NCBI RefSeq assembly: GCF_020099275.1
Contig: NZ_CP083646.1
Coordinates: 2,046,001-2,110,000, forward strand
Length of the DNA stretch: 64,000 bases
Direction of reading: 5' to 3'
Origin: Corynebacterium falsenii
GTDB taxonomy: Bacteria; Actinomycetota; Actinomycetes; Mycobacteriales; Mycobacteriaceae
The notes beneath the pieces were generated by a model. It had not been told where the DNA came from, made no database searches, and worked only from the letters and a program-made list of their open reading frames with translations. Made by a program: the position numbers and the translations under genes. Each line of letters starts with the position of its first letter. The first letter of the stretch is position 1. Positions 46,009 through 55,442 of the stretch are shown in pieces.

Positions 46009-47868
46009 TCAGCGCCGATCCTTCCCCGCAATCTCCCCGGCTTCGTAGGCCAGCCGGACCTCATCGCTCTCCCATTCCTGCCCCATCACACGCATCCCCG
46101 GCGCCTCGCGCGCGGTCGTGGAACCGTTGATCGCCACCTCGTCGCTCAACCGCGGATGCCTATTCAATTGCGAACGACTCTGATGCCCTGCAGATCGCGA
46201 CCCACCCGGCGCGCTCGAACCATCAGTCCAATCCGACGCGCTCGAACCATCAGTCCCACCCCGCGTCGGCGAATTCACGCCCAACTCGCCCACATCCAAT
46301 ACTCCCGGAAGCGCAAGCGGCTCCGCATCATCCGCATCGGCACGGGCGCGCGCCTCGCGCCACCCAACCCGCCCCGTTACCGGGTCCACCTCCGCGTGCC
46401 CCATCCCCAGGCCACCATCGCGTTGATCCCTATTCATACGGTGATGATGGCGGCAGAGCAGCGTCAGATTTTCAATATCCGTCCTTCCCCCACGCGCCCA
46501 AGCCAGCACATGATGCACATCCGACTCGCACGCCGACTGGTTGCACCCCGGGTAGGCACAGCACAACTGCTCAGCGACCAACATGAGCTTCTGTTGCACC
46601 GACGCATGGCGCTTCACCTTCGCCGAATCCAGCGCGCGCCCAGTTTTTGGTTCGACGACAACCCCCAGGTCGTGCTGCGCCAAACCGAGGCGTAGGACAT
46701 CCAGTGGGCTCAGCTTGGCGTTGGTGTTCGTCGGCAGCCACCGCGTGCTAGCCCCAGCCGGCGCATCGCCGGAATCGCCGGAATCGGCAGCATCGCCCGG
46801 ATCGGAGCACCCCTCCGGCAGCTGGGTGAGATCCTTCGCCGACATGGCGATGACCAGCGACGCTAAGCCTCGAGTCCGTCCGCTGGCCGCCGCATCGCCT
46901 TCCTCGGCCCACTTCTCAAACATCGCCATGAGCGCATCCGCCCTGCGCTGCGGCAGCGACCGCTTGTCCTCCTCAACATCGATCCCCCTCTTCTTCTCCC
47001 AGGCGACGAGCCGCGCCGGGGCCAGCAACACCTCCAGCAAGGCATGACCCGTACGAGGCAGCACAGCGTTGAGTCGAACGTTGCCGCGCTCATCCGGCTG
47101 CGACCACGTGACTTTGCGGGCGCGCAGATCAGCGAAAGGATCCCCAACAGACCGGTTCGCCTCCCTGACCTTGGAACGGAGCCAGAGCTTCAGGTCAGAG
47201 AGAGACGTCTCCTCAGCCTTCTTCGTGGCCTCGTTGAGCAGGTCCTCGTGGCATTGGGACTTAAGGCTGTCATCGAGGTGCTCAAGCTCGCGGTTGATTT
47301 CAGACAACTTTGCGTTGGACAGATCCCGTGCGCGGCGGCGTGCCTCGGCCTGGTCACGAAGTTGCTTCTGATGCAGTTCGTGCTGCTTGCGCCGTTCGGC
47401 CAGCTCGTCGTGACCATCCAGTGCGTCTGGGCGATCGGGGTCCGTTGTGGCGTCGGATAAAGGAGGTGCGATGGTGGCAGGCGGTGGTGCGGCGAAGAGT
47501 TTCATGCCCAAGCTGAGCCACTGTTTTGCCTGGTACCTGGAGATATCCAGCGCGCGAACAAGGTAGTCGGCGGTGTGGACGGAGCCGACCTTGCGGGAGG
47601 CCTGGGCCTCGGACGCGGCGAAGGCGAACGCTGCGTGGAGAGTATCGGTGCGATTGGTGACGCGAATGAGCTGCCGCAGCTCGTGCTCGTGGCGTCGAAA
47701 AAGATCAGCTGGCGAAGCGATAAGTGCATCCGTGATCAGCTGCAATGACCGCTCAACATCCTGCACGAGTTCGGTGATCGTGCGGGCTTGGTTGATCGTT
47801 GCGCTGCCTACTGTGTTGGCGTCTGCGTTGTCCTCTGTGCTGTCTACGATGAGCTGTGCGGATGTCAT
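46009..47868 (-). CDS. DUF222 / HNH endonuclease-like protein (13E12 repeat family)
   Basis: 619 residues. The N-terminal DUF222-type helical region (LIRVTNRTDTLHAAFAFAASEA, YLVRALDISRYQAKQWLSLG) is followed by a long charged coiled-coil-like insertion (about residues 150-235, rich in Arg/Glu/Gln), then the central region, and an HNH nuclease motif at about 430-475 with a zinc-like CCAYPGCNQ, DVHHVLAWARGGRTDIENL and LCRHHHRMNRD. The C-terminal 130 residues are variable with TDGSSA repeats. These proteins are abundant in actinobacteria and behave like mobile or selfish genes; the cellular role is unknown. Start ATG 47866-47868 follows GGGGGA. Confidence 0.88.
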   Translation of the reverse strand: MTSAQLIVDSTEDNADANTVGSATINQARTITELVQDVERSLQLITDALIASPADLFRRHEHELRQLIRVTNRTDTLHAAFAFAASEAQASRKVGSVHTADYLVRALDISRYQAKQWLSLGMKLFAAPPPATIAPPLSDATTDPDRPDALDGHDELAERRKQHELHQKQLRDQAEARRRARDLSNAKLSEINRELEHLDDSLKSQCHEDLLNEATKKAEETSLSDLKLWLRSKVREANRSVGDPFADLRARKVTWSQPDERGNVRLNAVLPRTGHALLEVLLAPARLVAWEKKRGIDVEEDKRSLPQRRADALMAMFEKWAEEGDAAASGRTRGLASLVIAMSAKDLTQLPEGCSDPGDAADSGDSGDAPAGASTRWLPTNTNAKLSPLDVLRLGLAQHDLGVVVEPKTGRALDSAKVKRHASVQQKLMLVAEQLCCAYPGCNQSACESDVHHVLAWARGGRTDIENLTLLCRHHHRMNRDQRDGGLGMGHAEVDPVTGRVGWREARARADADDAEPLALPGVLDVGELGVNSPTRGGTDGSSASDWTDGSSAPGGSRSAGHQSRSQLNRHPRLSDEVAINGSTTAREAPGMRVMGQEWESDEVRLAYEAGEIAGKDRR

Positions 47869-47945
47869 TGATCCCCCTTAAACCCCAAAATTCTATTTAG
47901 TAAGTGCTGTCGAATCCTTTACGGCGATCGTCCAAGACGTTCGAT

Positions 47946-47951
47946 ATAATC
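47946..47951 (+). promoter_or_regulatory. Candidate TATAAT promoter box toward ligA
   Basis: A perfect TATAAT in an AT-rich stretch 168 bases before the strong ribosome-binding site at 48101; the -35 region is poor. Two CGAAC half-sites of LexA-box type follow at about 47986-47998 but do not form a full palindrome. The divergent HNH gene has a TAGAAT box at 47890-47895 on the other strand. Confidence 0.35.
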
Positions 47952-48113
47952 GCAGTTCCGCGACGTTTTTTTGGTTACCCCTTGCGAACATCTCGAACAT
48001 CTTGTAGTTTTTATAGTACACACGTTCCACGCACCACACAAGAGTTCATCACCAAAAATTTTTTAGGCCACAAACGGGCAGGTCATGCCCACGTTGGCCC
48101 AGGAGGGGAAACA

Positions 48114-48176
48114 ATGACCGACCACAGCAGACCGACAGTTCATGGCAGCGATGTCTCACCGAGCACTACACTTTGA
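48114..48176 (+). CDS. 20-codon frame with strong ribosome-binding site, in phase with ligA
   Basis: A perfect AGGAGG (48101-48106) seven bases before ATG 48114 opens a frame of 20 codons (MTDHSRPTVHGSDVSPSTTL) ended by TGA 48174-48176. The ligA GTG at 48180 is in the same frame, one codon beyond the stop. ligA itself has no good ribosome-binding site. It is either a leader peptide coupled to ligA or the original N-terminus of LigA cut off by a nonsense change. Confidence 0.6.
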   Translation: MTDHSRPTVHGSDVSPSTTL

Positions 48177-50252
<2,076 letters not shown>

Positions 50253-50367
50253 GCTACCCAGGTTGTGCGGCCCCGTGATCGTTCCTGCGCTGCCCGACTT
50301 CCCTACCTCTCCCGCCTCCCCCCACTTCCCCACCTCCCCACCCCGCCACAAGCGAAAGGATCTTGTT

Positions 50368-51198
50368 ATGGAGACATTCACCGGCGCGAACGGTTTCTCG
50401 CTCCCCAAGCTCGGACTCGGCACCTACAAACTCAAAGGCGAGTCGGGCGCCCGTTCCGTACTCTCCGGCATTGAGGCCGGCTACCGTCTCATCGATACCG
50501 CGTACAACTACGAGAACGAGGGAGCCGTTGGCGAGGGGATTCGTAGGGGCGTCGACCAAGGGGTGCCCCGCGAAGAGATCATCGTGACATCCAAGCTTCC
50601 CGGCCGCTACCAGCAGGAAGCTGTGCAGACGGTGGAGGAATCGCTGTTCCGATTGGGTCTGGACTACATCGACCTGTACCTCATTCATTGGCCGAATCCG
50701 AAGCAGGGCCACTACGTGGAGGCTTACCGTGGGCTTATGGAGGCACGCGATAAGGGCCTGATCAGGCACGTTGGCGTGTGCAACTTTCTGCCCGAGCACC
50801 TAGAGGCGATCCGCGAGGCCACCGGCGAGCTTCCCGTTGTGAATCAGATTGAGCTTCATCCGTACTTCCCTCAGCTGGACGCGCTGGAGTACCACCGCAA
50901 GCACGGGATCATCACCCAGGCGTGGAGCCCCCTGGCGCGCGGCGATGTGTTCGAGCAGGCGCCGATTGTGGACGCCGCCGAGGCTCACGACGCCTCACCC
51001 GCACAGGTTGTTCTCGCGTGGCACCGCGCCATTGGTGCGCTGGCGATTCCGAAGGCGTCGTCGCGGGAGCGCCAGGAGCAGAACCTGCGTTCGCTCACCA
51101 TCAACCTCACTGACGACGAAGTTGCGGCGATTTCGGCGCTGGGGCGCCCGGACGGCCGGCGCAAGGACCAGGATCCTGCGGAGTACGAGGAGTTCTAG
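50368..51198 (+). CDS. Aldo/keto reductase
   Basis: 276 residues from ATG 50368, preceded by AAAGGA at seven bases. The catalytic tetrad is visible: Asp and Tyr in LIDTAYNYENEG, Lys in VTSKLPGRY, His in LIHWPNPKQG. N-terminal LPKLGLGTYKL and C-terminal IPKASSRERQEQNLRS (NADPH-binding) are also typical of the AKR5 group of 2,5-diketo-gluconate and related carbonyl reductases. The substrate is not known. It lies 115 bases after ligA in the same direction, in a C/T-rich gap without a terminator. The longer frame from 50200 overlaps ligA and was rejected. Confidence 0.92.
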   Translation: METFTGANGFSLPKLGLGTYKLKGESGARSVLSGIEAGYRLIDTAYNYENEGAVGEGIRRGVDQGVPREEIIVTSKLPGRYQQEAVQTVEESLFRLGLDYIDLYLIHWPNPKQGHYVEAYRGLMEARDKGLIRHVGVCNFLPEHLEAIREATGELPVVNQIELHPYFPQLDALEYHRKHGIITQAWSPLARGDVFEQAPIVDAAEAHDASPAQVVLAWHRAIGALAIPKASSRERQEQNLRSLTINLTDDEVAAISALGRPDGRRKDQDPAEYEEF

Positions 51199-51350
51199 AT
51201 GCAGCGCTAGGTAGGCGAGACTCTGGGGGGATGCGTTGTGAGGCTTCGTTCAGCTCGCGTGCGCGCTGCTTTCTGGCTGTTCTTTCGTTGCGACGCCACC
51301 AGCCCGACCGCCTCTTCGGCTCCTCGAATCCGACGATGGTCCGAGGCCCG

Positions 51351-51408
51351 GGGAGATCGCGCCCCGTGAGTTCGGGTCCGGGAGATCGGGCCCCGTGAGT
51401 TCGGGCCC
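51351..51408. repeat. 29-bp direct tandem repeat
   Basis: The unit GGGAGATCGCGCCCCGTGAG plus TTCGGGTCC at 51351-51379 is repeated at 51380-51408 with two differences. It has the look of a local duplication without coding meaning. Confidence 0.85.
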
Positions 51409-51446
51409 AGCGGGATCGAGGGGTTCTTGTGTTTCCGGCTAAGATT

Positions 51447-51467
51447 CCGGTCCGAAATCCGGATCCG
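51447..51467. repeat. Dispersed element CCGGTCCGAAATCCGGATCC
   Basis: A single copy of the palindromic element in the orientation opposite to those at 45863-45994, in the gap between the aldo/keto reductase gene and the ArdC-like gene. Confidence 0.85.
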
Positions 51468-51877
51468 CTGGAGAACATTCACTGGTCGGCACCGGGCTTT
51501 GACCGCATGGTTGGCCCGGGGATATTACTCGCCTGGTTGGCACTGAGAGCTTGTGGGGATTGCGCTTTGTGGGGCTCGTCAGGCTTGTGAAGATGGTGGA
51601 GCTTGTGGGGCTCGGCCACCGTTGTGGCTCCCGCACTCGAACTGAACCTTCACTGACTTATACACGATATAGAACTTATGAACCATTAAGGGGATCCGGG
51701 CAGCGCCCGTTGTCCACCTCGGTCACTAAAGTGCTCAATCACCGCACACAACCACAACCTCCCGAACCTCCCTAACTCCTCTGTTCGCCACACAATCTCA
51801 CACTCGACCGCCACTTCACGTCCATATCTTCACTGACACGCGATTAAACCCGCCATCGAGAGAAAGCCGAAGCCACC

Positions 51878-53167
51878 ATGACGAGTCGCGCATTATTCCA
51901 CACGCTCTCCAGCAAGCTCCCCAGGTTCGACTGGGCCCATGAGTCGGTCGACTCCCCCTCTGCCCTCATCTCATACCTTGAGGACCATGACCCCGCTTTC
52001 AAACCGCAGCACCCTCAACCTGGCCAAACGCAAAGTCTTGAACGCGAACAACGCAACGATCGAGTAGACGACCGACAAGACGACCCTGATGCCGCGCAAC
52101 TCGAACGGGATATTCAAGCGGACAAACTACGCAAGCTGAAGGCAGCGCAAAGTAACGAGGACATACGCACATTCGTCACTCACTTGTGCGCTCTGTCCAG
52201 CTTGAGCCTGTACAACGCCGTGCTCGCGCTCACGCAGAAACCAACAGCAACCACCGCTCTCAGTCCGAGTAAGTGGCACCAGCTAGGTTTTGGCACGAAA
52301 ATCGGAGCCCGGGGAATCGTCATCGCCCACCCGAAGGGCCCCACCTCCTACGTGTATGACATCGAGGACGTCGAACCCCTCAACTCCCGCCGACTGACCG
52401 CGGAGCAGGCGGACCCATACACCGCTGTTGCTAACAATCGCGGGCGCTTTTCGCAGTGTGTCCTTGATCCTATTCGCGTCGCATCCCAGATCAACGACAA
52501 ACTTGGAGAGCTCGGACTACGCACCAGCGTTTCGTACCCCGTGCAAGGGTTCAGCAGCGAATCCACTTTTCCGGTGTCAGTCATACCGCTGTCCTTCACG
52601 CCGAGTAATTCGCAGCCGCTCAAAAAGGTAACACCGTATGGAGTCGAATGGCCACCGTTGTACCGCATTGAGTTTCCCGCTGTGGTTCCCAACGAAGTGG
52701 TGTGCGGCAAGATTGATGCCGGATCCGCGGAAGATCCGATGGATAGACCAATGCTCTCCGGGATCGACTGGATAGATCCCCGCAACTCGGCTCTAAAATT
52801 GCTGTACACGCTATTCGGCATCGCATTGGCCACCACCGCTTACAACGCCCCCTGGATGCAATCGCAGCACGACGAATACCGCCGACGCAAGCCGGAAGAT
52901 CTCTTTCAAAATGCATCCGATCGCTTGGACAGGTACATTCCAATCACAACAGCCGAGTTTGAAGCATCCATGGCTGTGTACATCGTGGTTCGGCGATTTT
53001 CCTGGGATTTTTCGGTGCCGATCGCCGAAGATTTCATCGCCGATGATGCAGTCTTGCCTCCTGTGGGAGCCTCCTTCTTTTCCGTCCTTCAAGCTGCGCA
53101 CTATCTGGAAAAGCTCATCCTCAACAAGGGAATATATAAGCCGCATTTGATCTCGCTCTCCAACTAG
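51878..53167 (+). CDS. ArdC-like protein (putative antirestriction, N-terminal domain)
   Basis: 429 residues. After a polar N-terminus, a block at about residues 85-170 (FVTHLCALSSLSLYNAVLAL, TQKPTATTALSPSKWHQLG, GARGIVIAHP, YVYDIEDV) resembles the ssDNA-binding N-terminal domain of ArdC-type antirestriction proteins (small domain ending in the pattern K-x-G-x-x-x-x-x-G-x-x-G-I-x-I-x-x-P ... V-Y-D-V). The expected metalloprotease motif HExxH is absent; the C-terminal part is novel to me. Base composition is lower in G+C than core genes and the gene lies 2.3 kb before a restriction-type operon. Antirestriction or regulatory function is inference. Confidence 0.5.
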   Translation: MTSRALFHTLSSKLPRFDWAHESVDSPSALISYLEDHDPAFKPQHPQPGQTQSLEREQRNDRVDDRQDDPDAAQLERDIQADKLRKLKAAQSNEDIRTFVTHLCALSSLSLYNAVLALTQKPTATTALSPSKWHQLGFGTKIGARGIVIAHPKGPTSYVYDIEDVEPLNSRRLTAEQADPYTAVANNRGRFSQCVLDPIRVASQINDKLGELGLRTSVSYPVQGFSSESTFPVSVIPLSFTPSNSQPLKKVTPYGVEWPPLYRIEFPAVVPNEVVCGKIDAGSAEDPMDRPMLSGIDWIDPRNSALKLLYTLFGIALATTAYNAPWMQSQHDEYRRRKPEDLFQNASDRLDRYIPITTAEFEASMAVYIVVRRFSWDFSVPIAEDFIADDAVLPPVGASFFSVLQAAHYLEKLILNKGIYKPHLISLSN

Positions 53168-53419
53168 AGGCGTGACACTTCCATTAGTGACGCAACCGGC
53201 TGGAGACGCAACCGAAAAGCATAACTGAGAGACACAACCCAGAAACTCACCAAGAAATGCAACCCAGCCCCACAGCACTAAAGCCCCCACATCACCACAG
53301 CCACCACAACCCCACCAGAGCACTAACGCTCCCAGCCCCACAGCAACGCCTCACCCACTTTCGAGTTGTTCTCCCGCCTCTCAGCCCCGATCAGAAACTC
53401 TCCGTGAAATACTGAAACA

Positions 53420-54421
53420 ATGACTGCCTCTCACCGTGCTTCCAAGACTTGCCCAGCTACGTTCGCAAACGTGACCCTCGCGCCGCGCACCTCACATCGC
53501 GCGGCCACCACCTCCTCCCGCCGCGCAGCGACCGCCACGGCCACCGCCGCCCTCGCGCTGTCCGCGGGTCCGGCCCTAGCCACCACCGCGTCCGCTGCCC
53601 CAGTGCCGAACCTCAACCCGAACGGCACCATCAACACCCCAGCTCGCACCCAGATTTCCTTCGAGCACACTCCCACCGGATTCCACGCCGGCACCGCGAA
53701 CGAGCACGAGTCGCGCCCCGGCCTGTCGATCGTGAAGATGTACATCGCCGACTACGTCTACGCCCACGGCACGCCCGAGGAAAAGGCGCAGGCCACGCAG
53801 ATGCTCCGCACGTCGGATGACCGCATCGCCTCGCAGCTCTACGCCAAGTATCCTCAGTCCATTAACGAAACCGCCCGGGCTTACGGCCTCAACGACACTC
53901 ACGGCGCAGCTCACTGGGGCAATTCGACGACCTCCACGGCCGATAGCGTGAAGTACCTCGAGGCGAAGAAGCGCCAGAACCTGACTGACCCGGTGTTGGT
54001 TGCGCTGGCTACGGCGTCGCCGGTAGCGGCCGACGGTTACGCGCAGAACTATGGAACCGCCACGCTGCCTGGTGTGATCGGTACGAAGTGGGGCTGGTCG
54101 GATGATCGCCGGTCCTTCCACGCGTCCGCTTCCTACGGCACGGATTTCTCGGTGGCCGCTGCCACGAACGGCCCGGCTGCGCAGCTCACTGGCGATGTCC
54201 AGGCAGCGTTCGTTCCGGGTATTTCCACCCCGACGCCACCAGTCGCCCCCGGCATCCTCGGCTCCTCTGGTCTGGGCATGGTGAACTACCCGGCGCGGTT
54301 GGTGGCGCAGCAGCAGATTGGCCACATCGCGCCTCCCGTCACGGACCCGATCATCGCGACGATCCCGGAGAACGTGCTGGTCCCGCAGCCGGTCGCGGGC
54401 TTCCTGCCGCAGCCTCGGTAG
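53420..54421 (+). CDS. Secreted serine-hydrolase-like protein (beta-lactamase fold)
   Basis: 333 residues. The first 60 include a basic stretch, then a hydrophobic Ala/Thr core ending in TTASAAPVPN, so it is probably secreted (an atypically long signal; a later start may be used). An SxxK motif is present in SRPGLSIVKMYIADYV (about residue 105), a GNSTTSTAD block occupies the place of the second loop, and KWG in IGTKWGWSDD takes the place of the KTG triad. Together these resemble the penicillin-binding/beta-lactamase superfamily; peptidoglycan or esterase activity is inferred. The C-terminal 70 residues are Pro-rich. The gene stands alone. Confidence 0.6.
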   Translation: MTASHRASKTCPATFANVTLAPRTSHRAATTSSRRAATATATAALALSAGPALATTASAAPVPNLNPNGTINTPARTQISFEHTPTGFHAGTANEHESRPGLSIVKMYIADYVYAHGTPEEKAQATQMLRTSDDRIASQLYAKYPQSINETARAYGLNDTHGAAHWGNSTTSTADSVKYLEAKKRQNLTDPVLVALATASPVAADGYAQNYGTATLPGVIGTKWGWSDDRRSFHASASYGTDFSVAAATNGPAAQLTGDVQAAFVPGISTPTPPVAPGILGSSGLGMVNYPARLVAQQQIGHIAPPVTDPIIATIPENVLVPQPVAGFLPQPR

Positions 54422-54436
54422 AGGTGGGCAGGGCTC

Positions 54437-54456
54437 GGTCCGGATTTCGGATCGGG
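54437..54456. repeat. Dispersed element GGTCCGGATTTCGGATCGGG
   Basis: A single copy exactly between the convergent ends of the secreted-protein gene (54421) and the DUF421 gene (54457), where a terminator would be expected. It can fold as a short CCGAT/ATCGG-like hairpin only with mismatches. Confidence 0.85.
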
Positions 54457-54978
54457 TTACCGCTGCCGCTCCCGCTTCCCCAGCTCAGCCAACGCCGCAC
54501 CCGATCCCACCTTGTCGCGCGTGATTGTCGAGACGGTGCCGTCCGTCTCCAGCACCATCGCCGCGATGGCATCCAATCCGCCGTGCCCGGCCTGCCGCGC
54601 GGCCTGGTAGACGTCGGATTCACCCAGCCGGGCAGCCTTCAGCCCCTCGGGGATCATCTCGCCGTCGCGCACCAAAACCACCGGCGACGCCGTCACCAGC
54701 GCCCGCAGCCCCTGCCGATCTCGGATCAGCCTTGCCACGATGAACTGCAGCGCCAGCATCAGACCGATGCCCACCACGCCAGCGCTGAAAGCCAGGTCGG
54801 TCGAGGTCACGGCAGTCGCGAGCATCGAGCCCACAGCCACGGTCACCGCAAAGTCGAATGCGTTGAACTTCGCCAGCGACCTCGCGCCCGTCACCCGCAG
54901 CATGATGAGCAGCGCGAAATACGACGCCCCACCAACCAGCAGAATGCGCACAATCGGATCCATCCCTGAAAACCACAT
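54457..54978 (-). CDS. DUF421 (YetF-like) membrane protein
   Basis: 173 residues from ATG 54976-54978 (MWFSGMDPIVRILLVG). Three membrane segments are followed by the YetF-type cytoplasmic domain (RDRQGLRALVTASPVVLVRDGEMIPEGLKAAR). The motif RVTGARSLAKFNAFDFAVTVAVGS is diagnostic of DUF421. The C-terminus ends in a short basic tail. The longer frame to 55119 translates a Gly/Val repeat region and was not used. Function of the family is unknown, although spore germination or membrane stress roles were reported in Bacillus. Confidence 0.85.
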   Translation of the reverse strand: MWFSGMDPIVRILLVGGASYFALLIMLRVTGARSLAKFNAFDFAVTVAVGSMLATAVTSTDLAFSAGVVGIGLMLALQFIVARLIRDRQGLRALVTASPVVLVRDGEMIPEGLKAARLGESDVYQAARQAGHGGLDAIAAMVLETDGTVSTITRDKVGSGAALAELGKRERQR

Positions 54979-55442
54979 ACGTGACAGTATGCACGATTCG
55001 CGCAGTTCAGCAGCGCCAACGTTAATGCTCCCGCCGACGATCACCCCGACGCTCGCGCCAAGGCCGAGACCGACGCCGAGCCCCACGCCGACGTCGCCAC
55101 GTGCGGACAAGCTCAACAACTACATCGCTCGAGCGACAATGGATCTAAGCGACTTTTCTAAATTAAAACACATAGTCTAATAAGGGCTTGGAGGATCAGG
55201 CGTTGTCGCAGGTCAAAGCTATAATTGAGGCCGAACCACCAAGCAATCCAGCTACCCTCAGCCCAGCCTTTGAGATCCGTTCCGATCCGAAATCCGGATC
55301 GCAGTTCGCCTCATCCACTTAGGTGACCCGGTCCGAAATCCGGATCGGCGATCCTCGGTACCCCCTTTCGAAGCCACCAGTTCACACCATCAGTTCCGAT
55401 AGCTCCCCCGGCACTTGGCCCCTTAACTACACTGAAAAACCT
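54979..55442. other. 464-bp intergenic region before the defence operon
   Basis: Holds a GCCGACGCC-type repeat (55030-55095), an AT-rich segment (55140-55240) with a TATAAT at 55220-55225, and two copies of the dispersed element (listed). A short TTG-initiated frame at about 55203 with GGAGG upstream would encode about 40 residues and cannot be confirmed. It must contain promoters of the DUF421 gene and the helicase gene. Confidence 0.6.
55280..55348. repeat. Two dispersed elements upstream of the defence operon
   Basis: Copies TTCCGATCCGAAATCCGGAT (55280-55301) and CCGGTCCGAAATCCGGATCG (55328-55348) are in the same orientation, separated by 26 bases. The second lies in the frame upstream of the helicase start (peptide RSEIRIGD), so this upstream part is not considered coding. 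Confidence 0.85.

Larger units (their letters stand above)
51199..51877. other. 679-bp intergenic region at the border of the accessory segment
   Basis: No gene is supported. It contains two 29-bp direct repeats, one dispersed element (both listed), a GCTTGTGGGGCTCG duplication near 51560-51620, and a more AT-rich part (51640-51877) before the ArdC-like gene which likely holds its promoter. The base composition falls here from core-like to lower G+C. Confidence 0.65.

Noticed and set aside
47980..48005. LexA box before ligA
   Set aside because: Two CGAAC half-sites are in direct and not inverted order; no full CGAACnnnnGTTCG palindrome is present.
55203..55320. Short TTG-started frame before the helicase
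   Set aside because: GGAGG precedes it, but the translation includes the dispersed element and there is no sign of conservation.
55323..55442. 40-residue extension of the SNF2 helicase
   Set aside because: It is translated from the dispersed palindromic element; ATG 55443 starts a normal N-terminus.
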